A stretch of 33,676 bases of DNA. Origin: Akkermansiaceae bacterium (GTDB taxonomy: Bacteria; Verrucomicrobiota; Verrucomicrobiia; Verrucomicrobiales; Akkermansiaceae). Made by a program: the position numbers and the translations under genes. The notes beneath the pieces were generated by a model. It made no database searches. It saw only the letters and a list, made by a program, of their open reading frames with translations, and was not told the origin of the DNA. The DNA is taken from contig JAQXBQ010000004.1 in the NCBI GenBank assembly GCA_029252325.1, positions 1 to 33,676 on the forward strand. The letters are read 5' to 3'. This document shows positions 1-6,888 of the stretch, piece by piece; the first letter of the stretch is position 1; each line of letters opens with the position of its first letter.

Positions 1-25
1 GGTTCAAATCCAGTATTGCGCACCA
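1..25 (+). tRNA. tRNA, 3' part only (identity not determinable)
   Basis: The window opens inside the T arm of a tRNA. The T-loop TTCAAAT is at 3-9, followed by the 3' half of the T stem, the acceptor 3' strand ATTGCGC (15-21), discriminator A22 and an encoded CCA (23-25). The acceptor 5' strand, D arm and anticodon lie before the window, so the amino acid cannot be named. A Rho-independent terminator follows 10 nt downstream. Confidence 0.85.
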
Positions 26-35
26 TTCTTTTTCC

Positions 36-66
36 GGCCCAGAGCACTAGCTCTGGGCCTTTTTTT
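36..66 (+). terminator. Rho-independent terminator after the tRNA
   Basis: Perfect 10-bp stem GGCCCAGAGC (36-45) / GCTCTGGGCC (50-59), loop ACTA, then seven T (60-66). There is no matching T-run on the minus strand, so it probably does not serve the converging apt gene. Confidence 0.93.
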
Positions 67-139
67 GGTATGCTGAAGGCTGTTAGCGTGAATCCTTAGC
101 CATCGCATTTTCCTCGCTATATGACTCTTACTTGAAATT

Positions 140-667
140 TCAATAGCGCACCACTGCATTTACAATCGTATTGCCGAGTAGCTCACGGCCGTTAAGATCA
201 CTGAGCTCAATCAGGAAAGAGGCGGCGACAAGCTCAGCATCTAGCTGATGAATAAGTTTTACAGCAGCTGCGGCTGTGCCTCCAGTGGCGAGCAGGTCGT
301 CAACAAGCAGAACGCGCTCTCCAGGAAGGATGGCGTCTTGGTGGATCTCGACGACGTTTTCGCCGTATTCGAGCGAGTAAGCCATAGAGTGGGTTTGCCA
401 CGGTAGTTTGCCTTGTTTGCGGATGGGGACAAAGCCGGCATCGAGATTGAGGGCAACAGGGGCGGCGAAGATGAAGCCACGAGCATCAATGCCGACAACC
501 TTGTCAATTTTTTCGCCTCCAGCTGTCGCTGTGAGCTCATTGACCGAGTGCCTTAGTAATTCAGGGCTTGAGAGGATGGTGGATATGTCTTTAAAAAGAA
601 TACCGGGTTTAGGGAAGTCGGGGACGTCGCGAATGCTGTCACTGAGAATTTGGGAAATGGTAGACAT
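140..667 (-). CDS. apt: Adenine phosphoribosyltransferase
   Basis: Purine salvage enzyme: adenine + PRPP gives AMP + PPi, cytosolic. The 175-residue length is normal for Apt. The N-terminal part has the Apt signature around VPDFPKPGILFKDIS (residues 15-29), a GIDARGF block (59-65) and the PRPP-binding loop VLLVDDLLATGG (119-130). The ATG at 667 is preceded by CAACTTATTACC, with no Shine-Dalgarno. It lies 45 bp after the protoporphyrinogen oxidase gene on the same strand and may be cotranscribed with it. No terminator is evident beyond its TGA. Assignment is confident from motifs and length. Confidence 0.95.
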   Translation of the reverse strand: MSTISQILSDSIRDVPDFPKPGILFKDISTILSSPELLRHSVNELTATAGGEKIDKVVGIDARGFIFAAPVALNLDAGFVPIRKQGKLPWQTHSMAYSLEYGENVVEIHQDAILPGERVLLVDDLLATGGTAAAAVKLIHQLDAELVAASFLIELSDLNGRELLGNTIVNAVVRY

Positions 668-712
668 GGTAATAAGTTGGCTTGGGTCTTTGGGTGAGGT
701 GAGGGGGTCAGA

Positions 713-2146
713 TTAATGGAGAGTGCTGGAATGACGGCTCAGTTTTTTGCCTAGATCTAGACCGTTCAACATACAGTCAACAACGGAGATGCCGTTGCGG
801 TAGTTACCTGCAAGATGTAGCCCCGGGTATGATTGTTCACACGTATTCAGTGTGTTGAGCTTTTCTTGATAATTGAGAGAATACTGAGGAATGGCTTGTG
901 GCCAAGTCGTTTGGTGTCTGAAGCTTGGTTTGCCTGTGACCCCAAGAAGTTTGTCTAATTCTTGCAAAACCACTTGGTCGTCATTGTCGGCGTATTGGGG
1001 GTTTATTGAGCCTCCCATCATGCAGGTGAGCGCGACATGGCCATCGGGAGCGCGACCATCGAACATACTGGAAGAAAAGAGGACGCCAAGAAGAGGGCTG
1101 TTTTCTGACTGTTTGATGAGCATGCCAAATCCGTCTAGTGGATGTGCTATTTCCTCACGTTTAAAACCAAGAACTAGACTGGTGACAGGCGGAGATGCAA
1201 TGTCAAAGACAGGTTGAAGAGTTTGATGGAGCTTCGCTGGAAGTGCTAAACGGCTTAGCTTGTGAGGGGGTGTGGTGATCACGATGTTGCGATAGTCTTT
1301 TTGTTGATCTTTTCCCTGCTGATCAGTCCATTTGATTGTCCAGCCGTTATCGTTCGGTTCTATTGAGCTGATCTTAGCGCCTAGGTGCAGTGATTTCTGG
1401 GGAAGACTATCTGCAATAGCGTTCGGCAAGGCATGCATGCCAGAGCGAAAAGAGACAATTTGTGATGGCTTGAGTTGGTGTGGGTTATTTTCAGCGCCAA
1501 GCTGTTGCGCAATGAGGCCTAGTAGGATGGAGCGGTGTTTTTGCTCGATTGCCCATAGCCTCGGGAAGGCATGCCGAACCGAGAGTGTTTCGGGGTTTCC
1601 GGCATAAATACCACTGACAAAGGGCGCGGCGGCACTCGCCAGTAGCTCTGGCCCAAATCTCCGCCTGACAAAGTCTGCGAAGCTTTCCTCTCTTTGGGGG
1701 TTTCCTCTTTTTTGAAGCCGTCCGATAAAAGGCTCTAGTAATAGTCTCATTTTTCCCTTCAGCGAAAATAAAGGCGAGCTGATTAGGGCTGTGGGCGTGC
1801 CTGGCATGGCAACAGTGAAGCCATTTTGAACGATGTAGCGCCTCGTTGCCTCTGGTCGTGCTGGTAATAGCTCTGCATCAGCATTGTCCCCATCGAGACC
1901 TATTTGACGAAGTAAGGTAGCAATCCGCTTGTCCTTGATGAGGATGCTGTTGGGGCCGTGCTCGGCCAGATAACCATTACTGAGGGTGCTCTGGATAGCT
2001 CCACCAACTTTTTGGGCAGAATCAATAAGGTCAAATGAAATTTGTTCTGATGATTGTTGTTGAAGAGAGTGGGCTACGCAAAGACCCGTGATACCAGCGC
2101 CAATGATGGCGGTTGTTGCATTGGTTGGGTCGTTATTCGCGGGCAT
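713..2146 (-). CDS. hemG: Protoporphyrinogen oxidase (HemY-type, FAD-dependent)
   Basis: Predicted FAD-dependent oxidase of late heme synthesis, converting protoporphyrinogen IX to protoporphyrin IX. The 477-residue protein starts with a dinucleotide-binding motif GAGITG (16-21) followed by an acidic strand end and VGGAIQS, as in the flavin amine oxidase/PPOX fold. GYLAEHGPNS matches the family motif usually written GP.SF. The C-terminal LHLAGNYRNGISVVDCMLNG (443-462) is the classic second FAD-contact motif. By family knowledge, Gram-positive relatives act on coproporphyrinogen instead (called HemY/CgoX); the sequence alone does not settle the substrate. The ATG at 2146 has a weak leader (CACATCAACTCAG). 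apt lies 45 bp downstream on the same strand and the unknown 2209-2481 gene just upstream. Confidence 0.9.
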   Translation of the reverse strand: MPANNDPTNATTAIIGAGITGLCVAHSLQQQSSEQISFDLIDSAQKVGGAIQSTLSNGYLAEHGPNSILIKDKRIATLLRQIGLDGDNADAELLPARPEATRRYIVQNGFTVAMPGTPTALISSPLFSLKGKMRLLLEPFIGRLQKRGNPQREESFADFVRRRFGPELLASAAAPFVSGIYAGNPETLSVRHAFPRLWAIEQKHRSILLGLIAQQLGAENNPHQLKPSQIVSFRSGMHALPNAIADSLPQKSLHLGAKISSIEPNDNGWTIKWTDQQGKDQQKDYRNIVITTPPHKLSRLALPAKLHQTLQPVFDIASPPVTSLVLGFKREEIAHPLDGFGMLIKQSENSPLLGVLFSSSMFDGRAPDGHVALTCMMGGSINPQYADNDDQVVLQELDKLLGVTGKPSFRHQTTWPQAIPQYSLNYQEKLNTLNTCEQSYPGLHLAGNYRNGISVVDCMLNGLDLGKKLSRHSSTLH

Positions 2147-2208
2147 CTGAGTTGATGTGTTTTACTGTATAGCTTGAAGAGGGAGATGCTTGATGATGTT
2201 GCCGAATT

Positions 2209-2481
2209 TTAATGAAGACGTTTGTAGCGAAGAAGGCAGGTGCCGTCATTGAGAGGCTCAAAATGATCTAAAGTAAATTCGACCGATGAGGGAAGATAAG
2301 ATGAATTCCCCCCAAGGATGCTGCTGCTTGGACCGCCGTGCATTTGCTTGGCGTCAATGATGATCTCGAGGATATCCAAAGAATCACTGGCCAGGATTTT
2401 GGGTGTTAGCTGATTTGCATCAAGGCATCTGCCATCGGCGCTAATTGTCAGAGATAATGATTCGGGTTGCAAAGTAGTCAT
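2209..2481 (-). CDS. Small hypothetical protein
   Basis: Open frame encoding about 90 residues from the ATG at 2481 (MTTLQPESL...). The frame stays open to an ATG at 2520, but that start would overlap the ATG of the divergent glutaredoxin gene (both sit in the same CATG), so the internal start is preferred. I recognise no family. There is no signal peptide or membrane segment. The middle is a strongly hydrophobic-alternating stretch (LDILEIIID, a likely beta strand) followed by a GGPSSSILGG loop, and the C-terminus is basic (RYKRLH). It lies 62 bp upstream of the protoporphyrinogen oxidase gene and could be the first gene of a three-gene unit with it and apt. Reality as a gene is likely but unproven. 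Confidence 0.5.
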   Translation of the reverse strand: MTTLQPESLSLTISADGRCLDANQLTPKILASDSLDILEIIIDAKQMHGGPSSSILGGNSSYLPSSVEFTLDHFEPLNDGTCLLRYKRLH

Positions 2482-2518
2482 ATTATGATCAATTTCTGGC
2501 ATATCACAAGATTTGACC

Positions 2519-2830
2519 ATGACAACATCACCAACAGAAATCGTTTGTTACCTGAAGACCTACTGCGGCTGGAGCGAGGGCGTTCGCGCCATGATGCGAA
2601 AGTATGGCCTCGAGTATGAAGAAAAAGATATTATTAAAAACCCTGCATTCCGCTGGGAAATGGAGCAGAAAAGTGACCAGCAGTTGAGTCCGTGTGTCAC
2701 CATTAACGGTGAAATGCTCGCTGATGTATCAGGTGATGAAGTTGAGCAATACTTACTAGAGCATCGCCTAGTGGAACAGCTAGATGATGCTGCTGATGCA
2801 CCCACGGATAGTGGTTGTTTGGATCACTAG
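2519..2830 (+). CDS. Glutaredoxin-like protein (CGWS active site)
   Basis: A thioredoxin-fold protein of about 103 residues, cytosolic, expected to act in glutathione-linked thiol or Fe-S chemistry. After an initial strand (EIVCYLKTY) comes the active site C16-G-W-S19, which has only the first cysteine and so resembles monothiol glutaredoxins (CGFS) rather than dithiol CPYC types. The middle shows the expected LSPCVTING strand with the cis-Pro region shifted to SP, then GEML and a final helix (DEVEQYLLE). The tail after residue 85 is acidic and ends in a lone Cys (GCLDH). An in-frame TTG at 2513 is possible, but the ATG at 2519 is preferred. It is divergent from the small unknown gene and about 46 bp upstream of menD. 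Confidence 0.85.
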   Translation: MTTSPTEIVCYLKTYCGWSEGVRAMMRKYGLEYEEKDIIKNPAFRWEMEQKSDQQLSPCVTINGEMLADVSGDEVEQYLLEHRLVEQLDDAADAPTDSGCLDH

Positions 2831-2876
2831 GGCAGGTTTGCCTCTCGGCTCTTAATTAGCATTTTCATATTTTATA

Positions 2877-4487
2877 GTGTCTAGCAAAGGGTGGGTTCAT
2901 GATGTCATCGGGGCCTGTATCGCCGCGGGCGTTCAGGAGTATGTAGTTTGTGCAGGTGCGAGGAATCTTGCTTTGGTCGTCGCCCTTGCAGATCATGCTG
3001 ATTCTGCTGAGTTGGGTGACATAAGCCTGTTCTCTCACTTTGAAGAGCGTGCAGCTGGGTTCTTCGCATTGGGTCGCACGATGCAATCAGGAGCTCCCTG
3101 TGCCGTCGTCACGACATCAGGCACGGCGGTGGCTGAATTGTTGCCTGCAGTGATTGAGGCCCATTATCAGAGACGCCCTCTTGTTGTTATTTCAGCTGAT
3201 CGCCCTCAAGATTATCGCGGAACAGGAGCGCCCCAAGCGATTGAACAAGTGGATTTGTTTGGTGACTATGTTGAGGTATGTGAGGATTTCGGCTGGCAGG
3301 ATGAATTAAAGATTTTCGATGGCTGGAGCGGTGCAGCTCCATGGCAGCTCAATCTTTGTCTCGATGATTTTGAAATGCCGAACGGTAGCGAGCAAGAATT
3401 TGTGCTCAAATGTTCGAAGGTTCGCCCAGGAAATATCGGAGAGGCTCGCGCCAATATCGATATGTTGCCGGTTTTGCATTGTATCAAAGAAGGCTGGAAG
3501 GGTCTGGTGGTAATGCTGGGCGGACTTGAGTCTAGTGACCGTGAGGAGGTATGGCATTTCTTGAAGAATCTCGGAGTTCCTGTTCTTGCTGATACCACAA
3601 GTGGCTTGCGTGAGATGTTGGGATCATTAGCTCTGGTCGATGGCGACCGGATCCTCAAAGAGAGACCTCCGGCCCATATACTGCGTATCGGTGAGGTGCC
3701 TACAGGTAGATTTTGGAGAGACCTTGAAAGTATGCCTCAAGTCAATGTTGTGTCCATCAGCAGGACAGGATTTGCTGGTTTGGCACGAAAAAGCGAGGTG
3801 GTTACGGGAGATATTTCCCGGTGCGTATGCGCATTGGGTGAGCTGTCACCTCTCGGCGATACAATGGACTACTTGAAGTCCAACTCCAGCAAACAAGGTC
3901 GTATTTCCGAACTGCTGGAGTCTTTGCCTGAGAGTGAGCCTGGGATGATACGAACCTTGTCTGTGATGGCAACTATGGGTAGCAGCCTTTATTTGGGCAA
4001 TAGCCTACCTGTTCGTGAATGGAATGATTTTGCTCAACGCGAAGTTCCATACGAAATAGTGAGGGCTAACCGAGGCGCTAATGGCATTGATGGTCAAATT
4101 GCCAGTTGGCTCGGAGCGAGTGCGGCTGAGCAGGATGCATGGGGTATCTTTGGAGATCTTACAACGATGTATGATTTGTCGGCGCCTGCGCTGCTCAATC
4201 AAGTTGAATGCCGCGGGCGTATGCTGGTGGTCATTAACAACGGTGGGGGCAAGATTTTTGAGCGTTTGCCTATCATGAAGAAGGTGAAAGATAATGTATC
4301 TCAGCTTATTACCAATTCACACGAATATACATTTGAGTCTTTGGCTGCTATGTGGGGCATGCATTACACGAAAGTGGTCGGCATGGAGGGTTTTGATCTT
4401 GAGCCACAGGATCAAACAACCCTAGTTGAGGTAGTGCCTGATGAGCGCCAGAGCGAGAGGTTCTGGGATAAGTTTGCGCAGATCTAG
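2877..4487 (+). CDS. menD: MenD, SEPHCHC synthase (menaquinone biosynthesis)
   Basis: ThDP-dependent enzyme that joins isochorismate and 2-oxoglutarate to give 2-succinyl-5-enolpyruvyl-6-hydroxy-3-cyclohexene-1-carboxylate. The 536 residues cover the full MenD plan. HFEER (54-58) supplies the ThDP-activating Glu, TTSGTAVAELLPA (79-91) and SADRP (106-110) match the family, PQAIEQ (119-124) supplies the conserved Gln, and the C-terminal third holds GNSLPVR, NRGANGIDG and the ThDP/Mg site INNGGGKIFERLP (453-465). The usual PGSRN near residue 30 is AGARN here, so Pro and Ser at a substrate-proximal loop are replaced. Start is a GTG with no visible ribosome-binding site. The stop region overlaps the end of convergent panC by 4 bp. 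Confidence 0.88.
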   Translation: MSSKGWVHDVIGACIAAGVQEYVVCAGARNLALVVALADHADSAELGDISLFSHFEERAAGFFALGRTMQSGAPCAVVTTSGTAVAELLPAVIEAHYQRRPLVVISADRPQDYRGTGAPQAIEQVDLFGDYVEVCEDFGWQDELKIFDGWSGAAPWQLNLCLDDFEMPNGSEQEFVLKCSKVRPGNIGEARANIDMLPVLHCIKEGWKGLVVMLGGLESSDREEVWHFLKNLGVPVLADTTSGLREMLGSLALVDGDRILKERPPAHILRIGEVPTGRFWRDLESMPQVNVVSISRTGFAGLARKSEVVTGDISRCVCALGELSPLGDTMDYLKSNSSKQGRISELLESLPESEPGMIRTLSVMATMGSSLYLGNSLPVREWNDFAQREVPYEIVRANRGANGIDGQIASWLGASAAEQDAWGIFGDLTTMYDLSAPALLNQVECRGRMLVVINNGGGKIFERLPIMKKVKDNVSQLITNSHEYTFESLAAMWGMHYTKVVGMEGFDLEPQDQTTLVEVVPDERQSERFWDKFAQI

Positions 4488-5335
4488 GGCAGCTCAATGT
4501 TGTCGATCAGCCTGACCGCTCCATAGCTGACTGCAACAGCCATTACAGCTGGGCTCGATAGCGATTTAATGGGCTGTAAGCTCTCACGGTCGAGCAGTTC
4601 AAGGTAATCAATTTTCAGACCTAGTTCTGAGGATTCGATGATATTCTGGGTCACTGAGATGAGCTTGTCCGCGCTAGTGGTGCCTTGCAGGTAAGTAGTC
4701 TGAGCTGCCAGCATGCCGCGCCTGATTCGTTGTGCGTCTGAGTGTTGCTGTTCTGATAAACGCTTATTTCTTGATGATAAGGCAAGGCCACTGGTTTCCC
4801 TTATCGTCTCTACACCTCTGATTTGAATGGGGATGTTAAGGTCTCTCGTCATTCGTCGAATAATGGCCAGCTGCTGATAATCTTTTTTACCAAAGATGGC
4901 AATATCAGCTCGGGTAAGATTAAAGAGTTTTAATACAATGGTGCAGACACCGTCAAAGTGGCCAGGTCTAGTTGCTCCACAAAGTCTCTTGGATAATTCA
5001 GATTCACTGACGGTGACAGAGTGGTCAGCTTGATAGATGATATCACTCTCGGGCGCAAATACTAGGTCTACGCCATGTTCCTTGCAGAGCTTTAAGTCCA
5101 TCTCTAGCGATCGAGGGTAATGTTTCAGGTCGTCAGCTTGATTGAATTGAGTTGGGTTGACGAACAGGCTGAGGATAACGAACCCTTTGCCCCCTGAGGT
5201 GCGTTTGGCTTCGTCAATGAGAGCAAGATGGCCCGCATGCAATGAACCCATCGTCGGCACAAGTATCTTTGTGTAATCGGGAGTAATCTCACTGAGTGAT
5301 TTTTCAAGAGAGGTGATGGTTTTTGCGACGTTCAT
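4484..5335 (-). CDS. panC: Pantothenate synthetase (pantoate-beta-alanine ligase)
   Basis: Last step of pantothenate synthesis: pantoate + beta-alanine + ATP gives pantothenate, cytosolic. At 283 residues it has normal length. The cytidylyltransferase-like motifs are complete: PTMGSLHAGH (27-36, the HIGH-type motif), FVNPTQF (58-64), RPGHFDGV (123-130), FGKKDYQQL (148-156) and the KMSKS-like LSSRN (186-190). The ATG at 5335 is preceded by CGCACCTTAAA, with no Shine-Dalgarno. It runs tail to tail into menD with a 4-bp overlap and no terminator. panB and panD are not in the window. Confidence 0.96.
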   Translation of the reverse strand: MNVAKTITSLEKSLSEITPDYTKILVPTMGSLHAGHLALIDEAKRTSGGKGFVILSLFVNPTQFNQADDLKHYPRSLEMDLKLCKEHGVDLVFAPESDIIYQADHSVTVSESELSKRLCGATRPGHFDGVCTIVLKLFNLTRADIAIFGKKDYQQLAIIRRMTRDLNIPIQIRGVETIRETSGLALSSRNKRLSEQQHSDAQRIRRGMLAAQTTYLQGTTSADKLISVTQNIIESSELGLKIDYLELLDRESLQPIKSLSSPAVMAVAVSYGAVRLIDNIELP

Positions 5336-5413
5336 TTTAAGGTGCGAAAGAAGGTAGGGTATCGAAGTATAGACTGGGATAGATATTGACGGGGCAAGCT
5401 ATTCGGTGCAGGT

Positions 5414-5441
5414 TTGCCCTGCAATACGAAGTTTTTATATT
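5414..5441 (+). promoter_or_regulatory. Candidate sigma-70-type promoter for the first Skp gene
   Basis: TTGCCC (5414-5419), a 16-bp spacer and TATATT (5436-5441) resemble -35 and -10 hexamers. Initiation would fall near 5449, giving a leader of about 75 nt before the ATG at 5523. The -35 overlaps a small dyad GCAGG/CCTGC (5408-5422), and a second dyad TATTCG-TC-CGAATA (5438-5451) covers the expected start point. Found by eye only. Confidence 0.35.
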
Positions 5442-5522
5442 CGTCCGAATAAATATCTATTTCGTTGAGCTGTAAGATCTTGAGCTGTTGCCAGATCAAA
5501 CAAAAAAATACTACTAATCACT

Positions 5523-6116
5523 ATGAAACAACACCTTAAAATTGCCGCTGCTCTTTGCTTTGTTGCACTCTTCAGTGCCTCATCAGCTTCTGCTCAGCGC
5601 CTCAAGATTGCGACGATTGACATGCAGATTCTCTTTAAAGAATATCACCGCACTGCTGACGAACAGCAAAAATTCAGCGAGGAGTTCGCCCGCATTCAAA
5701 AAGAGAATAATGAGCGTCTTGCCGGTATTCGTGAGCTTGAAGAGCAGCTCCAAGGCCTTAAAAAGCAAATTGAAGACCCAACAATTGCAGATGGAGTAAA
5801 GCGCGATAAGTCTCGTGACTTTCAACTCAAGCTCGATGAAGCTAAGGCGATGGATCGTGAGCGCCGTGAGTTTCTGAGTCGACGCACCCGTGCCCTTGAA
5901 TTGAAAAAACAAGCAAGCATGCAGGGTATTCTCGAAGAGATTAGGAAATTAATTGTCGACCACGCTAAGGGCGAAGATTTTGACTACGTATTAGATAAAT
6001 CAGGTTTGAGTGCCAATCAGGTGCCGTTTTTGCTCTACACGAAAGATGCTACAGATGCTACAACTGCACTTTTGGCCAAATTAAATGCAAATGCTCCCAA
6101 GGCAGCTTCCGAGTAG
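5523..6116 (+). CDS. Skp/OmpH family periplasmic chaperone, copy 1
   Basis: Predicted periplasmic holdase that keeps outer-membrane proteins soluble on the way to the BAM machinery. A signal peptide is clear: basic MKQHLK, a hydrophobic core, and SASSASA before Gln25. The mature part opens with the family strand LKIATIDMQILFKEY, followed by a long charged heptad-rich helix pair (about residues 45-135, many Glu/Lys/Gln) as in the Skp tentacles, and returns with DYVLDKSG and VPFLLYTKDAT, the C-terminal strands of the body. 197 residues is a little longer than E. coli Skp. A second copy follows at 6268, but a strong terminator separates the two. The leader carries TACTACTAATCACT and no Shine-Dalgarno. 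Confidence 0.87.
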   Translation: MKQHLKIAAALCFVALFSASSASAQRLKIATIDMQILFKEYHRTADEQQKFSEEFARIQKENNERLAGIRELEEQLQGLKKQIEDPTIADGVKRDKSRDFQLKLDEAKAMDRERREFLSRRTRALELKKQASMQGILEEIRKLIVDHAKGEDFDYVLDKSGLSANQVPFLLYTKDATDATTALLAKLNANAPKAASE

Positions 6117-6160
6117 CACTAGATAATCTCAAACAAAACTTTTCGGAGTGAATTTCATCA

Positions 6161-6190
6161 CGCCCTTTCCTCATGGAAAGGGCGTTTTTT
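6161..6190 (+). terminator. Rho-independent terminator between the two Skp genes
   Basis: Perfect 10-bp stem CGCCCTTTCC (6161-6170) / GGAAAGGGCG (6175-6184), loop TCAT, then six T (6185-6190). It lies 44 nt after the first Skp stop codon, so the second Skp gene and rodA need their own promoter or read-through. Confidence 0.93.
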
Positions 6191-6267
6191 GTCCCAAGGA
6201 TTGGGATGCTATTGACGACCACTTTCAAAGAAGGCACTTTAGCAGGGCGATTGAATCCTAATTTGTA

Positions 6268-6858
6268 ATGAAAACTTTAAAGCTGATATCTCTGGCGATT
6301 GTGACCTACAGCATTGCAATGGCGAGTGCCGTTGCAGAAAACCCCAAAATTGGGGTGGTAGATATTCAAAAGCTTTTCAAGGAATATTATAGAACTGAGG
6401 ATGCCCAAAAACAGTTTAACCAAGATTACGCAGCGATTCAAAAAACAGTAAACCAGCAGCTTGAACAAATCAACGAAATGGGGTTACAACTAAAGTCGTT
6501 GAACGAGCAGTTGAAAGATGAGTCGCTGGATGAAAATACAAGGTATAAATATGCACAAGAGTTTAAGTTGATAGATAAGCAGCGCCAAGTCTTTCTCGCT
6601 GAAATGAAGCAGGCGGAGCTTGAAAACAAAAAGAAGGTGGCGAGGCGTAAAGCCGCAAGTATGCAAGGTATCATGACTGAGATACGGGGGAAGATAATGG
6701 CTTTTGCTGAGAGGCAGGAATATGACTTTGTATTCGATGAATCGGGAAAAAATACGAATCAGGTTTCTTTTTTTATCTATCTTAAAGATGCAGCGAATAT
6801 TACCGCTGTGATGCTCGAGGAGTTAAATCAATCAGCGTCTGGGGCTGTTGGCCAATAA
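6268..6858 (+). CDS. Skp/OmpH family periplasmic chaperone, copy 2
   Basis: Paralogue of the gene at 5523 with the same length (196 residues) and plan. The signal peptide ends at AVA before Glu24. The mature start PKIGVVDIQKLFKEYYRT matches the first copy (KIATIDMQILFKEYHRT), the central coiled region (about 45-130) is rich in Gln/Lys/Glu, and the block AASMQGIMTEIRGKI and the ending VSFFIYLKDAA also match. The two copies differ most in the coiled tentacles, which suggests divergence in client or partner rather than a recent copy. It ends 30 bp before rodA and is probably cotranscribed with it. No Shine-Dalgarno is seen (CCTAATTTGTA before ATG). Confidence 0.86.
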   Translation: MKTLKLISLAIVTYSIAMASAVAENPKIGVVDIQKLFKEYYRTEDAQKQFNQDYAAIQKTVNQQLEQINEMGLQLKSLNEQLKDESLDENTRYKYAQEFKLIDKQRQVFLAEMKQAELENKKKVARRKAASMQGIMTEIRGKIMAFAERQEYDFVFDESGKNTNQVSFFIYLKDAANITAVMLEELNQSASGAVGQ

Positions 6859-6888
6859 GCCCACTGGGCTTGAGATTTTGTTAACATA

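Noticed and set aside
132-143. Palindrome TTGAAATTTCAA at the end of apt
   Set aside because: Short, AT-rich, overlaps the stop codon and has no T-run; likely chance.
5408-5422. GCAGG/CCTGC hairpin upstream of the first Skp gene as a terminator
   Set aside because: Only five pairs and not directly followed by T; at most part of a regulatory dyad, noted with the promoter.
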